Part shown: one piece after another, positions 9,582 through 16,778 of the stretch
How positions within the stretch are numbered: position 1 is the stretch's first letter
How the letters are laid out: every line of letters begins with the position of its first letter
Assembly (NCBI GenBank): GCA_030706735.1
Contig: JAUZNZ010000004.1
Coordinates: forward strand, 124,001 to 188,000
Reading direction: 5' to 3'
DNA length: 64,000 bases
Source: Bacteroidota bacterium
GTDB lineage: Bacteria; Bacteroidota; Bacteroidia; Chitinophagales; Chitinophagaceae
Notes under the pieces: generated by a model
Databases searched by the model: none
What the model saw: the letters and a program-made list of their open reading frames with translations, nothing else
What the model was told of the DNA's origin: nothing
Made by a program: the position numbers and the translations under genes

Positions 9582-9988
9582 CGTTTGTTTGGACGGATGA
9601 TCTCTTTCAGGTCCACCAGCCATTCTCCCTTGATGCGGACGATGCGGATCGTCGTGGTATCCTTCTTGTAACTATTGGCATAGGTATATAAGGTCACCGA
9701 GTCGTTGACGGTCTGGATATTGATGGGCAGGATATCGGCCTCCTTGTATTTCCGGCGCTCTTCGGGAGACTGTCTGTCCAGGTCCCTCCTCCATTTATCC
9801 AGCATCATCTTGTTTTGAGAGGTAGAATCATCGTAGAGGTAGAAGCTTGCCTTGTCATAGTTGCCGTCCAGCGAGGCCCGAATGAACTCCCGCCCGGCGT
9901 CCTGGGCATTTTCCGCTTTCTTGAAGGAATTGTCCCCGCAAGCGACCAATAAACAGAACAGGCAGGGGAGAAGCGCATTTTTCTTCAT
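9578..9988 (-). CDS. Small lipoprotein, DUF4878-like
   Basis: 136 aa from the ATG at 9988 (MKKNALLPCLFCLLVACGDN), which gives a textbook lipoprotein signal with LVAC as lipobox. The remaining domain (AGREFIRASLDGNYDKASFY ... YTYANSYKKDTTTIRIVRIK) has the alpha-plus-beta pattern of DUF4878/NTF2-like lipoproteins. A longer frame upstream would lack a signal peptide and run into the phoH terminator. It leads the operon lipoprotein-crcB-ppa. Function unknown. Confidence 0.8.
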   Translation of the reverse strand: MKKNALLPCLFCLLVACGDNSFKKAENAQDAGREFIRASLDGNYDKASFYLYDDSTSQNKMMLDKWRRDLDRQSPEERRKYKEADILPINIQTVNDSVTLYTYANSYKKDTTTIRIVRIKGEWLVDLKEIIRPNKR

Positions 9989-10002
9989 AAGCAAATGTAA
10001 AT

Positions 10003-10030
10003 AAAAAAAGCCTGCAGAAATTCCACAGGC
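10003..10030 (-). terminator. Intrinsic terminator downstream of phoH
   Basis: On the minus strand GCCTGTGGA and TCTGCAGGC form a nine-pair stem with two wobble pairs around an ATT loop, followed at once by seven T residues (A run 10003-10009 on the plus strand). It separates phoH from the lipoprotein-crcB-ppa operon. Confidence 0.8.
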
Positions 10031-10063
10031 CTTGGGGTAGTTTTTTCCATTCAAAGGGGCGCA

Positions 10064-11053
10064 TTACTTATTTTCGGTCCGGGGGTCCGTTTGCTGTGGC
10101 TGGTCCTGCTCATAGGCCTTGATGATCGCCTTGACCAGCCGGTGACGCACCACGTCCTCACCATCCAGTTCCACATGCGAAATACCGTCGATATTTTTCA
10201 GGATATACAGCGCCTTGGCCAGGCCGCTCTTTTGATTTTTGGGGAGGTCGATCTGTGTCAGGTCGCCGGTGATGATGGCCTTGGCATTCGGCCCGATACG
10301 CGTCAGGAACATCTTGATCTGAAGATCCGTGGCATTCTGGGCCTCATCCAGGATGATGAAGGCATTGTCCAGGGTCCGGCCCCGCATATAGGCGAGCGGC
10401 GCGATCTCGATGGTGCGCGTGCTCATATAATAGCCCAGTTTGTCGGCCGGGATCATGTCATCGAGTGCGTCATACAAGGGCCGCAGGTAGGGATCGATCT
10501 TTTCCTTGAGATCTCCCGGTAAAAAGCCTAAGTTTTCTCCCGCTTCCACCGCCGGCCGGGTCAGAATGATCTTCTTCACCGCCTTATTCTTCAACGCACG
10601 GACAGCCAAAGCGACCGCCGTATAGGTCTTACCCGTGCCCGCAGGGCCGATGGCGAACAGCACGTCGTTCTTTTCGACGGCCGCTACCATGCGTTTTTGA
10701 TTCACGGTCCGGGCCCTTACCGTTTTACCGTTGGGTCCGAACACGAGGATATCGTTGGGATGCCGGTCGACAAAATGGTCTACCGTTTCGGCATCATCCC
10801 CTCCGAGTATCTGCTCGAAATAATTTTCACTTACATGACCATTCCTTTCCAGGTATTGCACTAACAAATCGATTTTTTCCTTGGCCGTTTCCACCTGCTC
10901 GGGTGAACCGCTCAACTTGATCTGGGTACCTCGGGATAAGATCTTCAGTAGTGGGAACTTCTTCTTCAGTAGGTCTAACTTGCCGTTGTTTACTCCGAAA
11001 AATTCAATGGGGTTAACGGTTTCCAGGTTGATAATAGTCTCTGTCAAATTCAA
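10064..11053 (-). CDS. PhoH family ATPase
   Basis: 329 aa. An N-terminal KH-like segment (about 1-75, ILSRGTQIKLSGSPEQVETA) precedes the P-loop ATPase domain with Walker A GPAGTGKT (136-143) and Walker B IILDEAQN (Asp236/Glu237). PhoH proteins are RNA-associated ATPases or helicases linked to phosphate or stress responses; the exact role is unsettled. The gene is monocistronic: a -7-like element lies at 11099-11106 and a strong terminator follows at 10003-10030. Confidence 0.93.
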   Translation of the reverse strand: MNLTETIINLETVNPIEFFGVNNGKLDLLKKKFPLLKILSRGTQIKLSGSPEQVETAKEKIDLLVQYLERNGHVSENYFEQILGGDDAETVDHFVDRHPNDILVFGPNGKTVRARTVNQKRMVAAVEKNDVLFAIGPAGTGKTYTAVALAVRALKNKAVKKIILTRPAVEAGENLGFLPGDLKEKIDPYLRPLYDALDDMIPADKLGYYMSTRTIEIAPLAYMRGRTLDNAFIILDEAQNATDLQIKMFLTRIGPNAKAIITGDLTQIDLPKNQKSGLAKALYILKNIDGISHVELDGEDVVRHRLVKAIIKAYEQDQPQQTDPRTENK

Positions 11054-11098
11054 TCCTTTTTAAGTTCTGAAAATTCATTTATCAACGGACATCTGAAC

Positions 11099-11106
11099 CA
11101 AATATA
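11099..11106 (-). promoter_or_regulatory. -7 element for phoH
   Basis: CAAATATA on the plus strand reads TATATTTG on the minus strand, an exact TAnnTTTG match 46 nt before the phoH ATG. Predicted transcription start is near 11092. Confidence 0.5.
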
Positions 11107-11137
11107 AATCCCCGATGCCCTATATACCTAAAGTTAC

Positions 11138-11158
11138 TTATCAACAACGTGTGGATAT
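11138..11158. promoter_or_regulatory. Pair of opposed DnaA-box-like nonamers
   Basis: TTATCAACA (11138-11146) and TGTGGATAT (11150-11158, reverse complement ATATCCACA) each differ by one base from TTATCCACA, face each other across 3 bp, and a third weaker copy TTATCAACG is at 11079-11087. They lie just upstream of the phoH -7 element. Confidence 0.3.
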
Positions 11159-11310
11159 TGTTAATTGTTGCCCAAAACGGGCCCAAAAATGGGGCTGAGA
11201 TGCCCATTTGCCGCAGCCAAAATGTGCATCGCCGCAGCTAACCCGCGCATGCGACGCGCCATTCCGCGAATTCGTAGAAAAAATAGTGGAGAGACGATAC
11301 AGGTGAGGCC

Positions 11311-11592
11311 TCACTTCGCCATGCCGATGGCTTCCAGTTCCTCCTCGATAAGGGTATGGAAATTGTCTTCGTTTTCCCAGATCCAGGGTTGCAGTTGCTG
11401 CTTAATGATCTTCCAGACACCCTCTTCCTTCTGCATACGGAATACGATCCGGTTACCCCGGTCATCGCTTACATCGACAGTGAACAGCCCTTCCTGCAGA
11501 CCGTTCGATTTCCTGAAGTTGAACTCCCGCAGCCTTCCGTCGGCTTTCACCAGCTTGGTGAATTGAATGTTCCTGATAAACTGAATTTGCAT
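11311..11592 (-). CDS. Hypothetical protein, 93 aa
   Basis: Small soluble protein with no signal peptide or membrane segment. The sequence alternates beta-type stretches (GLFTVDVSDDRGNRIVFRMQ, VWKIIKQQLQPWIWENE) and ends in an acidic helix (NFHTLIEEELEAIGMAK). Codon use resembles neighbouring genes and the frame is clean, so it looks real, but I do not recognise a family. It stands alone between phoH and the divergent FAD oxidase gene. Function unknown. Confidence 0.65.
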   Translation of the reverse strand: MQIQFIRNIQFTKLVKADGRLREFNFRKSNGLQEGLFTVDVSDDRGNRIVFRMQKEEGVWKIIKQQLQPWIWENEDNFHTLIEEELEAIGMAK

Positions 11593-11887
11593 AAGGTTTC
11601 CTTTAGCTTTCTTTGATGAAATTAGATCAATTAACGAGTTTCCGGGAAAGGGCCTTCTTAAAGAATAGTGAATTTTACGGGGGGCAGGAGTCTATAGGAT
11701 AAAATTAACAATTCGCTACGATCCGGCCGCAATAAGTTGTCCCCATTTTCGCTCCTTCTCTGCCCCTTCCCGCCACGCGTTAAGACCCGAAAATTGCGCG
11801 CACATTCATTTCCGTTTTCCCGCAGCAAACCCGCCTTTCTCTCTGGCCTGGTGCCTTTTTTGATGGTTATTTCTTTATATTGTTTAT
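11593..11887. other. 295-nt gene-free stretch upstream of the FAD oxidase
   Basis: No ORF, hairpin terminator or conserved RNA was recognised. Only the last 35 nt (TTG at 11860-11862 and TATATTG at 11876-11882) look promoter-like for the downstream gene. Confidence 0.4.
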
Positions 11888-13345
11888 ATGGAATCCTTTA
11901 CATTGCCCATTCTCATCGTGGGGGCGGGGGCATCCGGCCTCATGGCCGCATACGACCTCACCGCCGCATACGACCTCACCGCCGCCCGCGGATCGTCTTC
12001 CGCCAATAAGGAGGTCATTGTGCTGGAGGCGGGACCCGAACCGGGCGGCCGCATCCGAACCCTGAAGGGCGCGCCCTTTCTTCACCCCGTCGAGGCCGGC
12101 GCGGAATTCATTCATGGGAATATGCCGATCACGCTCGGCTTGTTGCACGAGGCCGGCATCGAATACCGTGCCGTAAAAGGAAACATGTGCGAATTCCGCA
12201 ACGGAAAATGGGTACGCGGCCCCCAATCTTCCGCCGATCAATCCTCCGCCGATCAATCTTCCGCCGATCAATCTTCCGCCGGCCAATCCTCCCGCGTCTG
12301 GGACGAATTGATGCAAAAGATGGAACAACTGGAGCAGGATATGCCCCTGGCCTCGTTCCTGGAGTCACTGACGGAAGAAAAATTCAGGGAGGCAGGCAGA
12401 TCCATGCGTCGTTTCGCGGAAGGCTTCGATCTGGCCGATCCGAAAACCGTCAGTACGCGCTATTTGTACAGGGAATGGCAACAGGAGGACGAAGACCAAT
12501 ATCGTATCGTCGGCGGCTATGCGCGATTGATCGATCATCTCATCGAGGTCTGCAAGCGCAGAGGTTGCCGGATCCATACCTCCGCACAGGTGACCGACCT
12601 GCACTGGCAGCAGGGTAGGGTGCAGATCCGAACCGCCGATGGCCGGGAGTTTACCGGCAGCAAGGCGATCATTACGGTCTCTCCGGCCATATTGCAGCTC
12701 ACCGCCCCCAACGCCTCCGCTGCCCCCAACGCCTCCGCTGCCCCCAACGCCTCCGCTGCCCCCACCATACCCACCGCGCCCGCCGCCATCCGCTTCTCTC
12801 CTTCATTGGACGATCACATCCGCGCCGCCGGAAAACTGGGCTTCGGCACGGTCACCAAAATATTCCTTCAGTTCACAGAGGCATTCTGGAACGGGACCGA
12901 CGATCAGCTCGGATTCATTTTCAGTGACAAGGTCGTGCCCACCTGGTGGACCCAATGCCCCGATCCCTATCCGCTCCTTACCGGTTGGGTCCCCGGCGCG
13001 GTGATGAAGGAATGCAAGCCCATGACCACAGAGGAATGGATCAGCCACAGTCTTTCCTCACTCGCTTCGATGTTCGGAATGGACGTGACGGCATTGAGGG
13101 GACGCCTGACGGCCGCCACCGTGCTGGATTGGACCGCCGAGCCCTTTATCCGGGGCGGCTATAGTTTCGACACCCTCGAAAGTGTCGCAGCGAAATATGT
13201 TCTCAACCAGCCGATTGAAAATACGCTATACTTTGGAGGGGAAGCCTTATACGAGGGCCCCGCGCCCGGAACCGTCGAGGCCGCACTCGCCAACGGAAGG
13301 TCCGTGGCCGCAAAGATCCTGCTTGATTGGAGTCTTCATTCTTAA
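11888..13345 (+). CDS. FAD-dependent amine oxidase (NAD(P)-binding Rossmann) with three in-frame repeat inserts
   Basis: 485 aa flavoprotein of the monoamine oxidase/polyamine oxidase group. The dinucleotide-binding motif is VGAGASG at residues 11-17, followed by the FAD ribose glutamate (VLEAGPEPGGRIRT); the C-terminal FAD-binding segment is LYFGGEALYEGPAPGTVEAA. Three DNA tandem arrays interrupt otherwise conserved sequence: AAYDLT repeated at residues 20-31, SSADQ repeated four times at 114-133, and PNASA(A) repeated three times at 273-290. All keep frame. The first array sits immediately after the FAD motif, which is unexpected. The substrate is unknown. No signal peptide. Confidence 0.9.
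   Translation: MESFTLPILIVGAGASGLMAAYDLTAAYDLTAARGSSSANKEVIVLEAGPEPGGRIRTLKGAPFLHPVEAGAEFIHGNMPITLGLLHEAGIEYRAVKGNMCEFRNGKWVRGPQSSADQSSADQSSADQSSAGQSSRVWDELMQKMEQLEQDMPLASFLESLTEEKFREAGRSMRRFAEGFDLADPKTVSTRYLYREWQQEDEDQYRIVGGYARLIDHLIEVCKRRGCRIHTSAQVTDLHWQQGRVQIRTADGREFTGSKAIITVSPAILQLTAPNASAAPNASAAPNASAAPTIPTAPAAIRFSPSLDDHIRAAGKLGFGTVTKIFLQFTEAFWNGTDDQLGFIFSDKVVPTWWTQCPDPYPLLTGWVPGAVMKECKPMTTEEWISHSLSSLASMFGMDVTALRGRLTAATVLDWTAEPFIRGGYSFDTLESVAAKYVLNQPIENTLYFGGEALYEGPAPGTVEAALANGRSVAAKILLDWSLHS
11945..11980 (+). repeat. 18-bp tandem duplication inside the FAD oxidase
   Basis: GCCGCATACGACCTCACC occurs twice without a mismatch, followed by a five-base partial third copy. It encodes AAYDLT twice, directly behind the FAD-binding glycine motif. 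Confidence 0.95.
12227..12286 (+). repeat. 15-bp tandem array (four copies) inside the FAD oxidase
   Basis: Unit TCTTCCGCCGATCAA, four copies with one silent T/C change and a changed last copy (GGCCAA). Encodes SSADQ SSADQ SSADQ SSAGQ. Confidence 0.95.
12704..12757 (+). repeat. 18-bp tandem array (three copies) inside the FAD oxidase
   Basis: Unit GCCCCCAACGCCTCCGCT, three identical copies plus a partial fourth. Encodes APNASA three times, in frame. Confidence 0.95.
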
Positions 13346-13380
13346 CCCACCTCCTTAACCCACCTCCTTAACCCACCTCC
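13342..13380. repeat. 13-bp tandem repeat carrying stop codons of both convergent genes
   Basis: TTAACCCACCTCC occurs three times with no mismatch. The first copy holds the TAA stop of the FAD oxidase (plus strand); the third copy holds the TTA (minus-strand TAA) stop and last codons (EVG) of the cbpM-like gene. The TTAA core supplies a stop on both strands. Confidence 0.95.
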
Positions 13381-13697
13381 GCATCGGTGATGGGATGGCG
13401 CCCTCCGGATTCATAACGTTGCAACCTGTTGCGCAAACGGCGCATCTCCTCCTGCATGTCCCGGACACGCCATAGTATATGCGCGAGGGCCTCGATCCCC
13501 GCCGGATTGATATCCAGGTCATCGTGCCAGCGCACGAACTTCTCCAGTTCCTCCAGTTCATCGGCAGGCAAAAAAGCAGTGCCCTCGACCATGGTCATAT
13601 GGATCAGTCCGGACTGATGCAGCGTCCGGATAAAGGTCATCTCCACCCGGTGACCCGCGCAAAACTCGCTGACCGCGATGAGATCATCTGTTTGCAT
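13368..13697 (-). CDS. cbpM: Chaperone modulator CbpM-like (MerR-type HTH) protein
   Basis: 109 aa. The N-terminal half has the MerR-like fold typical of CbpM (DDLIAVSEFCAGHRVEMTFI, then a short turn and HQSGLI), and the C-terminal half is a helical segment (ILWRVRDMQEEMRRLRNRL) that is probably a coiled coil. CbpM binds the J domain of CbpA and inhibits its co-chaperone activity. The gene lies 10 nt downstream of cbpA, the standard arrangement. Its last three codons and stop fall in a 13-bp tandem repeat. Confidence 0.85.
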   Translation of the reverse strand: MQTDDLIAVSEFCAGHRVEMTFIRTLHQSGLIHMTMVEGTAFLPADELEELEKFVRWHDDLDINPAGIEALAHILWRVRDMQEEMRRLRNRLQRYESGGRHPITDAEVG

Positions 13698-13707
13698 AAG
13701 ACTGGTT

Positions 13708-14673
13708 TTAGTGTTTCGCGGCGAGTTTCGCCAGCTCCCTGAATAATTCCTTTTCTTTTTCCGAAAGGTTGGAAGGCGTTCGCAGGTCCAGCGTAACGTA
13801 AAGATCGCCGAACTGCCCTTCGCTCTTGTATACCGGGAACCCCTTTCCCTTCAATCGCATGATCGTCCCGTTCTGCGTTTCGGGTTTTACTTTCAGTTTG
13901 ACCTTGCCATCCAGCGTATCCACCATGATCTCTCCTCCAAGCACCGCCGTATAAATATCGATCGGAGCCTTCGAATGCAGGTCGTTCCCGTCCCTTTTCC
14001 AACGCGGATCTTCCCCGATAACGAAGTGGATGTATAAGTCGCCCGACGGTCCCCCGTTCGATCCGGGTCCCCCGTGCCCTTTCAACTTGATGATCTGACC
14101 ATTTTCCACCCCGGCGGGTACCGTGATGCGTATATTCTTGCCATTGATGGTGAGCGTTTGCTGATGGGTCTTCGACGCATCCATCAACGATAAATGGTAC
14201 TCGGCTTGCTGATCCTGGCCCCTGAACCTTGCCTGGCCGCCTGCGCGCCCGGCGCCGCCTGATCGCGCGCTGCCTCCTGCACGTCCCCCGCCCCCGAATA
14301 AGGATTCAAAGAATTCGGAGAAGCCTCCTTCGCCAAACTCCGCGTCCCCGAAATCGCCTCCGCCAAAACCTCCTCCCATCCCGCCAAAGCCGCCCTGCCC
14401 GCCTCGTCCGCCACCCTGCGATTGCCTGGCTTTTTCAAAGGCATCGGCATGCTGCCAATCCTTTCCGTATTGATCGTATTTCTTTCGCTTTTCCGGATCG
14501 CTCAGGACCTCATTCGCTTCATTGATCTGCTGAAATTTCCGATTCGCCTCCTTGTCGTTCGGATTGAGGTCGGGATGCAGCTTCCGCGCCAGTTTACGGT
14601 ACGCATTCTTGATCTCGTCCGCACTGGCGTCTTTCTTTATGCCCAATACCTTATAGTAATCGATGAAATCCAT
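13708..14673 (-). CDS. cbpA: DnaJ-type co-chaperone CbpA
   Basis: 321 aa type II J protein. J domain at residues about 4-70 with HPD at 33-35; a Gly/Phe-rich region at about 85-145 (rich in GGGFGG and GGAGRAGG runs); two C-terminal substrate-binding domains from about 155, including the region around [17 protein letters not shown]. The cysteine-rich zinc finger of DnaJ is absent, which marks it as CbpA/DjlA-type rather than DnaJ. It stimulates DnaK ATPase and holds unfolded protein in the cytosol. The modulator gene cbpM follows after 10 nt. Confidence 0.94.
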   Translation of the reverse strand: MDFIDYYKVLGIKKDASADEIKNAYRKLARKLHPDLNPNDKEANRKFQQINEANEVLSDPEKRKKYDQYGKDWQHADAFEKARQSQGGGRGGQGGFGGMGGGFGGGDFGDAEFGEGGFSEFFESLFGGGGRAGGSARSGGAGRAGGQARFRGQDQQAEYHLSLMDASKTHQQTLTINGKNIRITVPAGVENGQIIKLKGHGGPGSNGGPSGDLYIHFVIGEDPRWKRDGNDLHSKAPIDIYTAVLGGEIMVDTLDGKVKLKVKPETQNGTIMRLKGKGFPVYKSEGQFGDLYVTLDLRTPSNLSEKEKELFRELAKLAAKH

Positions 14674-14704
14674 GCCTTGCTCTTTTTTGCAAATCTACGA
14701 CCAT

Positions 14705-14756
14705 TTCCTAACCCACCCCCATTGCTTGCGCGCCCCATTCCTAACCCACCCCATTG
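14705..14756. repeat. Imperfect ~20-bp direct repeat at the end of the histidine kinase gene
   Basis: TTCCTAACCCACCCCCATTG (14705-14724) recurs at 14738-14756 with one C fewer. The second copy contains the stop and last codons (NGVG) of the histidine kinase gene; the first copy is a duplicate of that gene end placed in the gap before cbpA. Confidence 0.85.
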
Positions 14757-16354
14757 ATGGTAAAGAAGAACCGGCTGCCTTCCCCCAGCGTGGAGTCTAC
14801 CCAGATCCTTCCCCCATGCAGCTCGGCGATCTTTTTGCAATGCGCAAGCCCGATCCCCGATCCTCCGTATTGTGAGCGCGTATGCAGGCGCTGAAAAATG
14901 ATGAATATCCGATCCAGGAACTGCTTTTCTATGCCGATGCCATTGTCGGCAATGCAAAATTGCCACAGACTGCCCTGCCTCCCGGCACGCACCGTGATCT
15001 CGGGGGGTACGCCGGGGCGATGGAATTTTATGGAATTGGTGATGAGGTTTTGGAATAATAATTTCAATTCGGTCGGATAGCCTTGCAACATGGGAAGCCT
15101 GTCGGCTTTTATGGAGGCCCCGCATTCCCTGATCATCTTGTCCAGGTCCGCCAGCACTTCTTGCAGCAGTTGGTTGCAATCGACGTCGCGGGCCTCCTTT
15201 TCCCGGCCGATCCGCGAGTATTCCAGCAGATCCTCGATCAGGACCTTGCTGCGTTCGGACGCCTGGACGATGTAATCGAGATATTTTTCCGCATTTCCGT
15301 CCAGCTTGCCCCGATATTGCTTTTGCAATAGTTCGACAAAGCCCGAAATGGTACGCAACGGCTCCTGCAGATCGTGGGACGCGACATACGCGAATTGTTC
15401 GATCTCCTTGCTCTTGCTCTCTATTTCGGCCGTCCGGAGCGCAACCTTTCTCTCCAGTGAAGCATTCACTTCGCGGTTCTCTTTCCCAAGCCGTTCCAGG
15501 TCTTCCGCCATCTCATTAAAGTCGCCGGCAAGCTTGCCGATCTCATCGAGAGAGAAGATCTTGGCCTTGCGCGAGAAATCTCCCCTTCTCACAGCCCGGG
15601 CCGATTCCAGGATCTCATTGATCGACTTCTGGATACCCCGGCTCACCGTAATGGCAAGGGTTAACCCGGTACATTCTACGGTCAGCGCCACGATGAACAA
15701 TAGTTTGAGGATGACATTCTCGAGCCAGCGCGATCCCTCGCCGAGCGCAAAGGAAAATTCATCTTCGGACAGGGTAAGCCGGACATTCACGGGATCGATC
15801 TTGCGCAGGATGGCATTGATCCGCTCTTGCGAAGGGGAGGGCGACGTGATCTCCGCATGCAATTCCTCGCCGATAGGCTCGAATTCGCCGATCACTTCAT
15901 CGGCCTTGGTCCAGGCCTCAATGGCCCGGTGAATATAGAAATTGCTATGAAACCGCCGGAATAGCTTGATCATCCCATCGACATCCTCCTTCGGAACACG
16001 GCCTTCGAGGAAGCCTTCCCTGGCGATCTCCATATCCGGTTGATCCTTGCTCAACTCCAATCTTGTCCGGTGATCCCCTTGCGGGACCTTCATGAAATCC
16101 CGGAATTTCCGGTAGTCGGCCTCCTCGCGGGTAAGACCATATTTCAGGAGTTGGTAAATGGCATCCTTTTGTGCCTTGGACCAAAGGCCCTCCCCGCCCA
16201 CATAGGCCCGCACCGAAGACAACGTATTGATGGAGAAGAATAGCACCATCAGCTCGATGGCGATCAGCAGGGCCATGATGCCGACGGTGAAATACAGTTT
16301 TTTTGCGATGGAAACGTTCTTGAGCCGCCGGAAGAAGGGAGGTCTTTTTTTCAT
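14741..16354 (-). CDS. Membrane sensor histidine kinase (HAMP, HisKA, HATPase_c)
   Basis: 537 aa. TM1 at about 21-41, a periplasmic helical sensor of roughly 165 residues, TM2 at about 216-238, a HAMP linker (about 238-292), a coiled-coil, the phospho-acceptor His327 in ASHDLQEPLRT, and an ATPase domain with N box NLITNSIKFH, DNGIGIE and GGSGIGLAHCKKI. The HisKA sequence belongs to the phytochrome-like subgroup common in Bacteroidota. No response regulator gene is adjacent, so it is an orphan kinase. The stimulus is unknown. The C-terminal stop region is duplicated in the downstream spacer. Confidence 0.93.
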   Translation of the reverse strand: MKKRPPFFRRLKNVSIAKKLYFTVGIMALLIAIELMVLFFSINTLSSVRAYVGGEGLWSKAQKDAIYQLLKYGLTREEADYRKFRDFMKVPQGDHRTRLELSKDQPDMEIAREGFLEGRVPKEDVDGMIKLFRRFHSNFYIHRAIEAWTKADEVIGEFEPIGEELHAEITSPSPSQERINAILRKIDPVNVRLTLSEDEFSFALGEGSRWLENVILKLLFIVALTVECTGLTLAITVSRGIQKSINEILESARAVRRGDFSRKAKIFSLDEIGKLAGDFNEMAEDLERLGKENREVNASLERKVALRTAEIESKSKEIEQFAYVASHDLQEPLRTISGFVELLQKQYRGKLDGNAEKYLDYIVQASERSKVLIEDLLEYSRIGREKEARDVDCNQLLQEVLADLDKMIRECGASIKADRLPMLQGYPTELKLLFQNLITNSIKFHRPGVPPEITVRAGRQGSLWQFCIADNGIGIEKQFLDRIFIIFQRLHTRSQYGGSGIGLAHCKKIAELHGGRIWVDSTLGEGSRFFFTINGVG

Positions 16355-16461
16355 AGTAAGGATACCAAGTTACACAAGTTGGGTAAAATAGCAAGGGCCG
16401 GCCGCATTCGCGGCCGGCCCTGGTCTCCATGATCCGGGGTCCGATGACACTCACCAAAAGG

Positions 16462-16638
16462 TTATTGAAGGGCCCGCTTCTTCTCCGTCAGCAGGTACAC
16501 GCAAGTGACCATCGACAGGTAGGCGGTAACCGTGAGCAACGACGAAATATTATAATCCTTCAGAGAAAAGAAGTGAAAACTTACTAATCCCGTCAGCGCG
16601 ATGAGCATCAACATCAGTATGGTAATTGCCGTTTTCAT
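16462..16638 (-). CDS. Small two-helix membrane protein, 58 aa
   Basis: Short ORF from the ATG at 16638 (MKTAITILMLMLIALTGLVS) to a TAA at 16462. It has a hydrophobic helix at about residues 4-22, a short polar turn (FFSLKDYNISS), a second hydrophobic stretch at about 33-48 and a basic C-terminus (TEKKRALQ). Length, amphipathic layout and position in an otherwise empty 420-nt gap suggest a real small protein. No family recognised. Confidence 0.5.
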   Translation of the reverse strand: MKTAITILMLMLIALTGLVSFHFFSLKDYNISSLLTVTAYLSMVTCVYLLTEKKRALQ

Positions 16639-16737
16639 AAAATGCTTTTTAAAGTGATTTAATGTAGTTCCAAAAATAAGACCCGCGCCGGGCGCCGAAG
16701 TTTATTAAGGAAATCCTAAAGCGCTTGTGGCTCGCTG

Positions 16738-16768
16738 TTGGCGGGGCCCGCGGATTAGCATACCTTTA
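16738..16768 (+). promoter_or_regulatory. Candidate promoter for the 2-hydroxyacid dehydrogenase
   Basis: TTG at 16738-16740 and TACCTTTA at 16761-16768 (seven of eight matches to TAnnTTTG) are 20 bp apart. The ATG follows at 16779, so the leader would be only a few nucleotides. Confidence 0.4.
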
Positions 16769-16778
16769 ACATACGCAA

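Noticed and set aside
11079-11158. Chromosomal replication origin
   Set aside because: Only three imperfect DnaA boxes, no AT-rich unwinding element in register, and no dnaA, dnaN or rpmH nearby.
12227-12286. CRISPR-like array in the FAD oxidase
   Set aside because: Units are 15 bp and directly adjacent without spacers, lie in frame in a conserved gene, and no cas gene is present.
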